Source: Odiellus spinosus
Lineage: Eukaryota > Arthropoda > Arachnida > Opiliones > Phalangiidae
Reading direction: 5' to 3'
Assembly: GCA_963920705.1 (NCBI GenBank)
Contig: OY987229.1
Span: 18,295,728 to 18,359,727 of the forward strand
DNA: 64,000 bases
Below the pieces are notes generated by a model. That model had not been told where the DNA came from and made no database searches. It saw nothing but the letters and a program-made list of their open reading frames with translations. Of the stretch, positions 11,721-23,031 are shown piece after piece; position 1 is the first letter of the stretch; every line of letters starts with the position of its first letter. A program made the position numbers and the translations under genes.

Positions 11721-14700
11721 AGTGCCTGTAAAAGTGTTTCAGCCTGCGTACACTCGTGTTAATCGCAAAGCCAGCATATAGGGTTCATGGACAATATTTT
11801 AAATTTCACGACACTCAGAGAATAACATAGAGATAAAGTTGTTTGCAGAGTGTGGTAAACTAAACCCCATATGTTTCATGGCGAGCTACAATGAAAAATC
11901 AGTAACGTCGTGCAGAAATTAAACTTTCTTCATGAATCATTTTTTACAAAGAATAGTCATACGCGGTTAGTCCACGAGCTCGATAGTTAATCCTTAACAC
12001 TACGAGAATATTGAGTCAGGAACTTCCCCCGAAGTTTAGATAATCAGTTCCCAAGATGAACCATTAGCAATTTATTACCTAGATTTCCGAAGAGAATTTA
12101 ACTAATTGTATAGGGTATAGTAATACCCTCCGCTCCAGCAAAAGTGAAAAATATATACGTATAATAACTTAAAGGATAACGGGTGCATGGGTGGAGGGAA
12201 AAAAATTCTAGGGATCTCATTAGATTTTCTTGGAAACAGCTCTATAGCTAAATATTTCTTTTGATTTCCGTTTCCTGTACGGTTGCCTCTTGGTTATAAC
12301 AGAAGGAATTAATAGGAGAAGGGTGCCACTGCGTATCTTCTTAATAATTTAGTAATGTAATGAGGGTTTTATCACTCTCGGATTCCATGTACATCGATTA
12401 CGGATTAGGCGTACTCATTTTAGCACTTCCAAAGGCAGAGATTTTAAAGTTTGCGCGTAATCGCTTAGGTTACGGGCAAAGGTACATGTCATTTGCATTG
12501 CAGGGTTCGTATTAGACTATAGAAAACCTGGAAAAGTCGTAAAAAACGGACTCTAAACGTCAGTGAAAACCTGGCCAAGGAAATATTTATGATTGGTTGA
12601 CCAAGATGGTAATATTTGCCTTAAGACTAAGCTTTTATAATTTCCAATAAATTTGTGGCACACTTTTCCTATATATCTTTCTGGTTAAACCCTCCTAATG
12701 AATTAAGGGGGTAAGAGAGGTTTGCGATTTATATTGCCATTAAGTCACTTTTAAACGAGTACCCAGTCTGAATCAATCGAAAAAAGCATCGCGCGTAATA
12801 CGCAAAGATAAAGTTCTCTAGTTCAAAATATACTTTAGTTCCAAGAAGGTTAAAATGGCCGTTAAGAAAATGTTTATACGTAAAATGAAAACTACACCTA
12901 CATCATAAGAGTATAAGTTACTCGAAGTACAGAAGGCGATCCTCATATTCATTGTGTAACCAAATAATTCGAAACGTGTTCGAGTAAACGCTGGTGATCA
13001 ACGAAGAGGCCTCTTCCCAACATTTTCAAAACTCTCTCAACCCACGGGCTTCGTAAGCCAATAATAGACAACAACGCTATAGAAGACAAAATACTAAAAG
13101 CTTCTCTTGTCCGAAACTATCTGAGGGAAATTTTACCCAAAATATGAAATAAAAATAGTTAACCAATGGGGCTCTTCGGGTTACATGCGCTTCTGCCTTT
13201 ATGCAACTCTCTAACTCAGTAAGAATGAAATCCGCACTTGGATACGGGTGTATGGGACTCTGGGAGAGTAAATTTTTCTCAGTCTCGTATCAGGTTTCGC
13301 GAACCATTCGTTCAATCACCACTATACTCTCGTTCAAAAGGAGTACGCAAAAAGGGTAAAGCTAAGGCGGACGCGTACGAGATATTAAAGCGCGTAGGAA
13401 TAAATGTAATCATTACCAACTCCCATTGAACACTAGAATATATACTGCAGGGAGATCTCTCTACGGGCGTATTTTCACTAACGCCCAATGACTTCGAGAA
13501 ATGGATGGAGATCAGGATGGTCACGATATGTTAAAACGATATATTATACGTCAATAAAACAGGGTATAGGAATTATCCATGGTATAGTAAAATAATTATA
13601 TAAGGAAAAGTCGAATGGATCGATAGTTTGCAGTTTTGTATACACCATAGTTCACTATTCATTGGTTTAACATCTTTTGTTCTAGGCCTATAGTATCAAT
13701 AATTTGCGAATTACTTCAGTTCTACGGTATCGCATACTTAAAGTGGTTTAAATATCAATTTCTGGTGACTTAATTTATCCCGGAATCAGTTACTCAAATA
13801 GATCATTTCTTTTTGTCCAATTGTTTAACACCCTAGCTGACCTTTACTTCCATTTTCAAACATTATGACCTTTTTAATTTTCAAACACCTTCAATAATAT
13901 CCTGACATCATTTTACCAATTTCCAAAAAATCTAAGCGTATTTACTTTTAGTAAAATTTGGCCTACATAACTAATTTTCACGAGATTTTCTCTGCATTTT
14001 GGCCTATTTTTAATTATAGTGCGTTTTTCGTTACATTTAACTTATTATACCATTATTTTTATCAGACATCTTTTAGCCTATTTCACCAATAAACACGCAG
14101 TTTTCCCCAATTTTACCAATTACCTACATTTTACCAATAAGTGTGACTTTTATATTTCCTACAAACTTCGGCACATTAAACCAATTTTCTGGTTTCGTAC
14201 GAGGTACGCTATAGCTATCCCGACCATTCTGGAAATTCGTAAAAATCTTAGTGGTGGTTTTCTATCTCTCTTAATAGCGGAAAACCGAGTAGCCGTCATT
14301 CTATTCCATTTGAGAGGGAAGAAGATGGAGATAAAAAAGTCCGTCTCGGGAGCAGTCTTATCTTTTATTGCTACATCATTAAATGTTTTCAAATGGCCGC
14401 GGAAACAATAGAATACCCAAACACCCATCTCTTAACTTTTAAATAAGTGTTATATATATAAACGACAGCCTAACTTGACAGTAAACCATAAAGCTTTCAA
14501 ACAAAACTAAACTAGCGTCGAGATAAAAGATGGTTATTTCGTTAAATTGACGCGGTCAACCAGAAAATCGCGGGTAATATCACTGGGGCTGTGATATTGT
14601 TTATGGTCATAATCCAGTTTGAAATTTCGTTGGGGCTTAAGAGCGCGAGTGACCCTCTAATCTTCTGTCTCCAATTCCATTAAAATTGACCCGGCGAAAT

Positions 14701-14760
14701 TCTGGAAAGGCCTTTAGGACTTAAAAAATAGACGAAATTCCAAACTCGATCAAATATATC

Positions 14761-15160
14761 GAATGCAATCTATCAAAAAGTTATTTTTTTATCGATTCCT
14801 TCTCGATTAAATAGGCCTAATCCAACAGTTAAAAAAATACAAACTAGAAATAAATTTAAAACTTACCATCAAAATAGGCTTAGCTGCATCATGTAGAAGG
14901 ACTAGCGACCAATGACATTGATCATGGAGATCCTGCATTCCCCAAATAAGAGCCATCGATCAATATCATTGGTTGCTAGTCCTTTTACAGTGAGTTCAGG
15001 TGATCTCCACAAATCCAGCTAAGCCTATTTTAAATGGTAAGATTTAAATATATTTCTAGTTAATATTTATTTTTAATTTTTTTACTGTTGAATTAGGTAT
15101 ATTTAAAGGATAAGGAATCGATAAAAAAAATCACTTTTTTAGGCTGCATTCTCCCTTTAA
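14761..15160. mobile_element. Palindromic MITE, lineage B copy 1
   Basis: About 400 bp, a large inverted repeat ending GGCTGCATTCTCCCTTTAA. The left terminus has lost the TTAAAGGGAG part and begins GAATGCAATCTATC. It shares the outer arm phrases of lineage A (ATCGATTCCTT, ATAGGCTTAGC, TAAACTAGAAATAAATTTAA-like), but the centre differs: GGACTAGCGACCAATGACAT, then TGATCATGGAGATCCTGCAT. The closest relative in the window is 60095-60490. Confidence 0.78.
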
Positions 15161-16053
15161 ATTATCCAAACCCGCGATAACAAATAATCCAAATCCACGA
15201 TTAAAATTCCCAAGTGATCGAAATTCAAGATAACAGGCTCCCTAACGATTAACACAGAAGGGGGAAACTTATACTAACCTTACTTACTTTAATTACAGTT
15301 AAAAATTAAACATTTAATATAGAAACTAATTTCCCTTTTTTTCGATCAAACAATATACTATCCTAAATAGAAGAGTCTATGGTAAAATTTAAATTGCCAA
15401 AGAATATGGGCTTATCAATTTAATTATATCAGTGAATTGTTTTTTATTGGGGGGGGGGGGGTTAAAACTCTGAGATCTGAGCGATTCTCTCACAGTCTGA
15501 AACACAATTTATTTTATTAACTTAAAGAGGTTTAGGGGGCTTTTATTTTTAGCTGAATCGGAGTATTTATTATTTAATGAGGAAAAAAAAGATTTTTTTT
15601 TTTTTCTTTGAAATTGGATCTTATTATTTTTAATAATGTTCAGTCTAGTCGGTTTAACCCGTTTTATTTTCGATCGTTGCTATATTTGGAAGGTTTGAAA
15701 AATCGTCTTTAAATTGCTTTCTACAATACATTGCTCACGTGATGACATTCGTTCTGTTAAAAATAACCCAAACTTATGGAAAAGTAAATAAAACATCTTA
15801 TGGATTTAGAAAAAACAGTTCTTAATCCCCTTAGTGCTTACGGAAAAAGCACTCTCGCGTACGGAGTTGAGCATAGAAACGTACTAAAAACATTTAAAGG
15901 AGCTTAAACCCATAGTAACGCGAACAATCATAAAAAAACGCAACGCTTCCCAAATCAGACTAAACTTTCAAAAATAGCTTTTAAAGGCACTGGGAATTCG
16001 GAATTACTTAAAAGTTTATATATATTTTAAAACTGGTATAAAAGTTATAAAAA

Positions 16054-16140
16054 GTGAGGTTGTCACGTTATTTTCATGAATTAAAAATGGAATTTGATTA
16101 GCATTTATGGAAAGATATTTCCTGGACCATGGTCAGTTTT
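16054..16140 (+). repeat. Dispersed repeat, copy 1 of pair with 61856-61970
   Basis: GAGGTTGTCACGTTATTTTC, ATGGAATTTGATTAGCA and GACCATGG phrases recur in the same order near 61856-61970. The pair is too diverged to define its ends. Confidence 0.5.
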
Positions 16141-16586
16141 CAAAGTTGCGTTTTCAAGTATTTCAAGTTAAGTAATTTTCGCGATAACTTTTCAAGTTAA
16201 GTGGTTTTGGCGTTAACTAGGTATTTACTACTTTTTCGCGATTTTGGCAATTTTATATCAAATTTAATAATTCAGTATTAGTCCTACACACTCGAAACAA
16301 AAGTATTCGTGTTTCCTTTAAGCCCGATTTTTTCCTTAACTCCCCCAGCATATACTGGATTAGACTATCGCGTGACGTCATTTATCCACCGCTAAGACTC
16401 GCTGGTCAAACTATTATTGGAAAATTCTATTTTAAAACTACCTGTTAAGTTTCCTATGGGTCTGGGGAGTGGAGGATTATAACGTCATATAGTCCCTTTC
16501 GTTCTAATAACTTTAAGTATGGAGACCTGTTGGGCCGAATACCAAATCACGTTGGGTAAAATATAGAAAAGTTATTTTAGTAATTT

Positions 16587-16791
16587 TGAAGGGAGGGTGA
16601 AAGAATAAAATGCCGAGAAATAGTCAGGCTAAATACGTCGAAAGTAAAATCATTAGTCAATTTATTATGGTTTGAATATCTCAAAATGTTTTACTGTCTG
16701 AAAAAGGCACTATTTATTAAGTTGATCACACGAGGTATATATAAATAATTGAGATTAAAAAATACTACAATTTCATTTCACCTTCCCTTTA
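16587..16791. mobile_element. Short MITE with GAAGGGAGGGTGAAA inverted ends
   Basis: The left end TGAAGGGAGGGTGAAA and the right end TTTCACCTTCCCTTTA are inverted relatives about 205 bp apart. No coding sequence lies between. Lone copies of the same end occur near 18263, 51718 and 54036, so a family is likely. Boundaries are approximate. Confidence 0.5.
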
Positions 16792-17696
16792 GGTGAGGTT
16801 TCAGCCCCCGCAAATTTTCTTATCGCAAATTGCACGAGAGATTTGTGGGGAAATGAATGTCCGATATTATTAAATGGCGGCCAAGAAGGGGTTCTCCCTA
16901 TTGAGGTCCCCACCGTTTTTGAATAAATTGGAATTAAGTGGGTTTTGAGAGTGAAAGCGCGGGGGTTAGCCACGTCACTAAAGGTCTGTTTATCACAATT
17001 TTGTCATCACATTTATAGCCGAGTGACGGTAGTGACGTACGAGATAAGAAAAGCAATCAGAATTCCAGAAAAGTTCCAACATAAACTATGACCTTTTAAA
17101 ATATTTTTACGAAAGTGAAACGCTTTCGTAACGTCTATCCGAAACGAAATTCTAAGATAGCCCTTCAAACTAAAGACTTCGAAACAAAGAAATATTTTCA
17201 AAAGACAAGTTAACGACCTATCATAATGTTCCTCGCGAGCCTGCGCGACGTAGAGAATTAGGTACGCTTTAATACGTCTTGAAAACATTCCAAGAGGAGC
17301 GAGATATAAGCCAAAATTCATCAGCTTTTACCCTTCAAAAATGATTTCAAATGACGGACTTATGTGGCATAATAATATCGTAATATATTATAATTACTGA
17401 AACTAATTTTATTTAACTTAAACATCGAAAATCGCAAAAAACATAACCTCTCTTAAAACCGCTAAGCCTAAATCATGAAGCCTAGCTATAAATAATAATT
17501 GAAATTCAAACTTGCGCCCTTCAAATTTAATTTAAATAAAAACTCGTGCTTCTATATATACTCTCAATAAAGTTCATCATTGCGTAGCGTGTAAAATTTT
17601 GCGTTCCCGACAGACAGTCAGACAGACGTATATAAGATATTAAATATATTGATATTAAAATTTACTTTTAGAGTAACTAACGGCGAGTTTTCAATC

Positions 17697-17867
17697 ATGA
17701 TTTTTTTGTCCAAGAATTTAGCTTTTGCGTCAAATCAAAGTTGAAGCTTAATTCACGCTATTAAACCGACGTCATTAGGCTGTTTTTTTTAACGAATTTG
17801 ATATAAGCTTCTCTCGGATAAAGCAGATGCTTGAAAAACTAGATTGAAAACGAGGCTTAACCCTTTC
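17697..17867 (+). repeat. Diverged dispersed repeat, copy 2
   Basis: Second copy of the repeat at 1662-1856, in the same orientation. The best match is the last 40 bp (GCTTGAAAAAC.. to GGCTT). Identity in the middle is low. Confidence 0.4.
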
Positions 17868-20800
17868 AATTAAAAAGTGCCGATCACGATGGAAAATTTC
17901 CCATAAAATTAATGACTGGCAGCACTCGCAATCACTATTACTCGTATTATTTTTTAAAACAGATGACTAAAAATAACCACATAGATTAACAAAGTGGATA
18001 GAGTGGGGAGAAAAAATCTAAAAATGACAAAAATGATAAATAAGAATCATTGTCCCGCGTTGCTATAAATAAACCCACAGCGGACTGAATATACGAAGCA
18101 AACTCATCATATAGAACACCCGCTCTGTATTTTTGGGTTTCCGACTGCCGCGGCTTCCCCTTCGTACTTCCGGTCTCGGGAAGCCTAACTTCCGGTCGGA
18201 GTAGCTCACTTCCTTTTCAAGCCCTTTCTCCCCTTGTACCGTCTCTCTCTTTCTCACTCAATTAAAGGGAGGGTGAATAAAAAAATTAATTTCTCGAAAT
18301 TATTAAAATCTATTTATCAATTAATATTTCTTGTTATCACAATTTTTGCATTTTTGCATTATCTATGAAGCCATAGTGGTCTTTAGGCAAATCTAGCTTT
18401 GGTGCGTTGTGATAATGCGCTGTCAGATTTTCTGTACAAAAGTTATTTAAGTTTCCTGTGGACAAAAAGTCCACGATGTAGAAATTATCGCCCCCACCCC
18501 CCGCAAAAAACCCCAAATAATTTATATTACTTACACTTATTTTTTATTACTTATTTGTAATAAATATCATTTCACTTTCATTTGCCCTTTATTATAGTAT
18601 AATATTGGTGTTTGCATTTCTGTTCCTTTAGTAGATTGCTTTTGGGGAAGATTAATATCCGTTTAACTAATTTGAAGCAACGAATTCGAAGCTTTTAAGA
18701 ACGCGAAGTGAATTTAATGTAAGTCATAAGATACAGGCAATTTCGTTGCTTAAACGAAATGAAATTTGTACTGATAGTTTAACATAACTGAGACAATACG
18801 TGTAAAATTGGGGAAGATTTCTAAGTCCATACTTTTCCCGCATTATATTGCTTTCGTGTAACAAATCAAATCGAATGTAGGTGCTAATATACAATCAAAT
18901 TCAGGGAGAATTACTACATTTCTAATGTCCTGGCGCACGTAGGTTTAGTTAATCCTTTTCGCTAGAGGAGTAAGCAAAATAGGAACGAACTTTTTTCTCA
19001 CGAGAGTCCTATATACCCATAGGATATTAATGAAATTGAGGATATTTTTGACTAGTTAGATGAGTCAGCAAAAATGGATCACTGACGTCACGCGAAACAA
19101 AACTTATACTCCTGTATATTATCAATATTTACGAAACTTTTCGGGGGGAGGGGAGTTAGTGCGCAGCTGTTATAAAGCGTTACATTTTCTATGTTTTGTA
19201 CAAATTGGTTTAGTATACGACAGGTGTGTTAGTTTATTCGGTATTGGATTACCTTTCTGATCTTATAAAAATATATCGTATTTCACATTGATGTTTGGTT
19301 GGGCATATTGGATGGGAAAAAAACGAGATATATATAGAATAAATATAATAAAGATATTTGGTATTGTTGAACACCCCTTAGAACCAATATTTCAAAGAGC
19401 TCTTTTTCCAGAATGGCATTTTTTCCCCCTTATCGTCATGTTTACAGGTGTTCAATAGGATATACACATTATAGGTGTTATTGGTCCCTGATTGAGATTT
19501 TTTTCCTTGGCTTCGATGCGCACGCACTTCAATTGGCGTGCAATTAAATGATTTAGTTTAAAGAGCAGAGTCTGGGCTTCAAGTTAAAATGGATCAAATT
19601 TTAAGTTCAACCGTATGAAAAAAACTGTTTATAAATTTATTTGCCAAACTCCAAATATCCGTTAGTTTTATTAGAATTTTGTTATTTTGTTCAAATTAAT
19701 TGCGAAACTAATAAACCATGAATACGACCCAATCAAAAACGATTCAAACCGAACGTAACATCGTGCCCAAATTCCAATATACGTTTTGGATCCCCGCCAA
19801 AACGAAATGAAAAAAGTCCTCTCAAAATATCGAATCTCCGTGCTTGTATCCCTAAAACTTTATTTACCGTAGCTCTCCCCCTCTTTCGTCCATCCTTCTG
19901 TCAAAATTCCACCCCCCTCTTTCCCCTTTTTGTCGATAAACCCTTCCTCGGATGGCATCCAATAAGAATGGCCCACTACGCGGCACTGCCCTTAAGTATA
20001 TCCAAAGGTTCCCATTCAAGTTTTGGGCCCGCTATAAATAGCTTCACTACGAACCCCTGCTGCCCCCTTTTCTGCCCCACCGTCGAGTTCACGCCCACCC
20101 AGTAACCCGCTACTCTCGCCCACCCTACCCGCCATTGAATGTTCCCTTTCCCTGCACCAGAGTTTCGTCTCTTTGAATCAGTCAAATGTTTCACAACGTA
20201 GAAAGAAAGAACCCCTTTTAACCCTATAAATTTTCAAATGCTAGAAATAGAGGCCAGTCTAGCAGGGTGAGTTTTCATTGAAGAAGAAAGCAGATATGGT
20301 ACTTCGTACAGATCTGCACGTGCTGAAATTTCAGACTTATTTTGATGTTGTAAAGTCATTTTCATTGTTAAAATATTTTTCCCTGAATAGTACATTTTGG
20401 GTCAAAAACTAAAAATCAAATTGACATTGCAATAAGTTTCCACGCATCTAGTTCTATTACTTAGCTGCTTATAGAAATGAAATGGTATTTAGCTTTCAAT
20501 GCATTGAAAAAGAACTGGCGAGAGTAACGCGAAATTTCACATTCGGAAAGAATCTTGTGTTTTCAGCGTGTAAAAACATTGCCCATGCCAAAAATATGAG
20601 TTGAAATGGTACTGTTTTATGTGACTCGCAAAACAGAAACTGTTTTTGTCATCAGTAAGGCCATCTTCTGAATGGGGAAGACATTTTCTGGCGCATTAAA
20701 ATAGCATTATTTGCTCGTTAGGCCCAGCTCGTAGTTTTTCCCGCCATAATATTTTTCCTTGGGATTAGGCTCGTATTTTATATAGGAAAGAATCATGTTA

Positions 20801-21271
20801 CAATTTTTCGAGGTTTTTTCGTGTGTGTAAAAATATCATCTTCGTTAATGGTTTTGACACTTTGTATACGTAAAAGTGCACTAGTTTGGAGGACAATTAA
20901 TTCGACGATTAAGATATAGGTGTTGGTGATGCGAGCGGTTTTGTAATTATGTTATGCAAATTTTTTATATAATGATAATTATGTACTAGGTTGGTAACTT
21001 AAGCGAGTTTGGCGTGATATTTTTGAATAAAAGGATGACTTACCTTAGGACTGTGAAGTAGAGTGTTGATTTGGTCATTAATTAGCTTCGATGCGATGCG
21101 TTATATCTGTAATTAAAAACCAAAAAAAAAACTATGAACCCTCTGTAATGCAACTACTAATAGTTAGTAACTAAAGGACAGGTCTCGTAAAAATTGAAAT
21201 TTTGGTTAAACCTCATATTCAAATCTTCCAACAAATAATTCAATTAAATATCCCACGAGCATAACTTTCTT

Positions 21272-21712
21272 TTAAAGGGAGGATGCAACCTAACAACAAG
21301 TGATTTTTTATCGATTCCTTAGTGTTTAAATAGGCCTAATCCATTATTTAAAAAATTTACAAACAAATATTAAACTAGAAATAAATTTAAAACTTACCCT
21401 GAAAATAGGCTTAGTGGGATTCATGGAGCTCCTGATTTCCTCGCGTGTAAGGTCTAGCGACCAATCGCGCGCGACGTAAGTCTCGCGGAGATCTCGCGTG
21501 AACGACGGGCCTTCGCTCATTGGTCGCTAGACCTTACACGGACGCGATTCAGGATCTCCATGAATCCCGCTAAGCCTATTTTCTGGGTAAGTTTTAAATT
21601 TATTTCTAGTTTAATATTTGTTTTGTAAACTTTTTATCGGTGGATTAGGCCTATTTAAACGATAAGGAATCGATAAAAAATCACTTGTAATTAGGTTGCA
21701 TTCTCCCTTTAA
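21272..21712. mobile_element. Palindromic MITE, TTAA-flanked, lineage A copy 2
   Basis: The same 441-bp length and almost the same sequence as 4120-4560, with intact TTAA at both ends and the AAGGTCTAGCGACCAAT inner stem. Only scattered single-base differences are seen by eye, so the two copies moved recently relative to the other family members here. It lies about 350 bp upstream of the BEL/Pao insertion. Confidence 0.85.
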
Positions 21713-22055
21713 TAACTATTTCATATTTTGTAATATTAGAGTTCAATTTAAATATATATTGGGAAGAAAAGATTGAACTATACACACTCCATGGGGATCG
21801 TTTAATAAAGGGTGGTGAAATTTCAAAGTGCATTATGACCTCGTATATAAAGACGTCTTCGAATCTCAAAATCCATTTAATTCAAACTCATTATACAACT
21901 GAATACTTCACTGATGTTTACAATTAGACAATACGCGCCATATATCATTCCCGGAAATATACGCGTCCTAAAGAGGAAATAGGTGAGGGTAGATGTTTGG
22001 TAAACTTAACAATTTGATTCCTTAATGGATAAATGAGGAGGCGCGTGAAACCGGA

Positions 22056-22060
22056 CGGAT
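22056..22060. repeat. Target site duplication, left (CGGAT)
   Basis: CGGAT directly precedes the 5' LTR and is repeated directly after the 3' LTR at 29787-29791. A 5-bp duplication is usual for BEL/Pao integrases. Its conservation supports a recent, unrearranged insertion. Confidence 0.9.
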
Positions 22061-22259
22061 TGTTGAATATTGAGTAACGTGATACCAAAAATATATTAAT
22101 GTTCCTAATTTAATCATGTGAAAAATTGTATTACCTTATTTAATATAACCTTTAATGTATTTTTACTTATTTTCCTCCTTTCCAACAATTTAACAAACAC
22201 ATGTTAAAAGAAAATAAGTAACCCATATGCCTAAAACCTTCCTTCGTAAAATTCTAAGA

Positions 22260-22305
22260 ACTCGGCATCTTGAAAATACCTGTAAATGAGTTCAAGATGT
22301 CGAGT
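22260..22305. promoter_or_regulatory. Hairpin inside LTR
   Basis: ACTCGGCATCTTGAA pairs with TTCAAGATGTCGAGT (15 bp, one G.U pair in RNA) around a 16-nt loop. The single base that differs between the two LTRs (22288) lies in the loop. The same hairpin sits at 29086-29131 in the 3' LTR. A role in RNA packaging or processing is possible but not shown. Confidence 0.6.
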
Positions 22306-22834
22306 AACTATCTATCCCCTATTCTTTATGTACAGCGAGAGAAAAATAAGGAGAGGGGTCCCAAAACTATAAACGAAAGCCGTACAAAGGAGACTATCCA
22401 TGCCTCGCCTTCCTCCTCTATTATAAGATCTGTAATATCCCCGATCGCTCCCAGAGGTGGAAGCATTTACCTAGTAATGGCTTTTTGGCCCCCTTCTCGA
22501 CTTATTTTCTCCTCGCTTCCTTTATTCATTTCTAACTTTAAAATTTCTAGAATCCAATGTGTTACTAATTAAATTTAATTGTATCCATATGTCCCTGGCG
22601 GAGAAAATCTCAACCAAGGCAAAATAAGAAAGTATCTTTGGAGCCCTAAAAAACCTCACTTGAAAGATTACCGTCCTACCAAAGACACTTTCACTTCACG
22701 ATCCCCTACATCCTAGGGAAAATATTCCAAGTCCCGTCCGGACATAGAAACTTTGAATCGTTTCACTTTTAAATAAATTTGTTAGTTGTTTTAAACCCTT
22801 GTTGGTATTTATTTTTACGCGACGCGACCTCACG

Positions 22835-22864
22835 CCAGAATATTGTTTCAGTCCGATATTCTGG
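22835..22864. promoter_or_regulatory. Second LTR hairpin, near U5
   Basis: CCAGAATAT and ATATTCTGG form a perfect 9-bp stem with a 12-nt loop, downstream of the AATAAA. It is repeated at 29661-29690. Position suggests the U5 end of the transcript leader; function unknown. Confidence 0.5.
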
Positions 22865-22960
22865 TCACCAAACGCTCTCCCTTAAAGAACCTAACGTAAC
22901 CCAGAGGAAATATCCCGAGACCCATTACCAAATTCGGGAAAACCATAGACAATTTCTTCA

Positions 22961-22978
22961 TGGTGCCGAAACCCGGGA
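22961..22978 (+). promoter_or_regulatory. Primer-binding site, complementary to tRNA-Phe
   Basis: TGGTGCCGAAACCCGGGA begins directly after the LTR. Its reverse complement, TCCCGGGTTTCGGCACCA, fits the 3' end of an animal tRNA-Phe (acceptor strand TTTCGGC, discriminator A, then CCA). The tRNA identity comes from my knowledge of insect tRNA-Phe; that gene is not in this window. Confidence 0.8.
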
Positions 22979-23031
22979 AAATTAGCTAGTTAAAATCCGA
23001 ACAGTCGCTTTAAAGATAAACTATCATCAAA

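Larger units (their letters stand above)
9573..14760 (+). other. Intron 4, first part
   Basis: Start of the 31.9-kb intron. It holds the GCTGCCAA foldback pair (10653-10760), another single arm (about 10971-11000), a dispersed repeat shared with 37771-37860 (11635-11720), a TA microsatellite (11513-11528), and a decayed TTTTCAAA/ACCAATT-type low-complexity stretch (13820-14160). The short frames on both strands around 14019-14428 overlap this low-complexity DNA and show no protein-like signature. Confidence 0.5.
15161..21271 (+). other. Intron 4, second part
   Basis: No exon recognised. It contains a poly-G run (about 15450-15461), a repeat shared with 61856-61970 (16054-16140), a short MITE (16587-16791), the second copy of the repeat seen at 1662-1856 (17697-17867), a lone MITE-like end (TTAAAGGGAGGGTGAA, about 18263) and a less AT-rich patch (19980-20180) with a TATAAATAG motif at about 20033. 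The TATA-like motif has no supported transcript next to it. Confidence 0.5.
22061..22960 (+). repeat. 5' LTR, 900 bp
   Basis: Starts TGTTGAATATTGAG and ends ACAATTTCTTCA, so it has the TG...CA termini. It contains two hairpins (22260-22305 and 22835-22864) and an AATAAA at 22772-22777 that could serve as the polyadenylation signal in the 3' copy. The short open frames inside it also occur in the 3' LTR and are not genes. Confidence 0.95.

Noticed and set aside
14019-14428. 130-codon plus-strand and 89-codon minus-strand frames
   Set aside because: Overlap decayed low-complexity DNA inside the intron; no protein features.
20033-20041. TATAAATAG as a core promoter
   Set aside because: A good TATA match, but no downstream open frame or transcript structure supports a gene there.
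22270-22985. Open frames of 100 and 68 codons (also at 29096-29796)
   Set aside because: They lie in the LTRs, occur twice, overlap the PBS in the left copy, and show no protein family signature.
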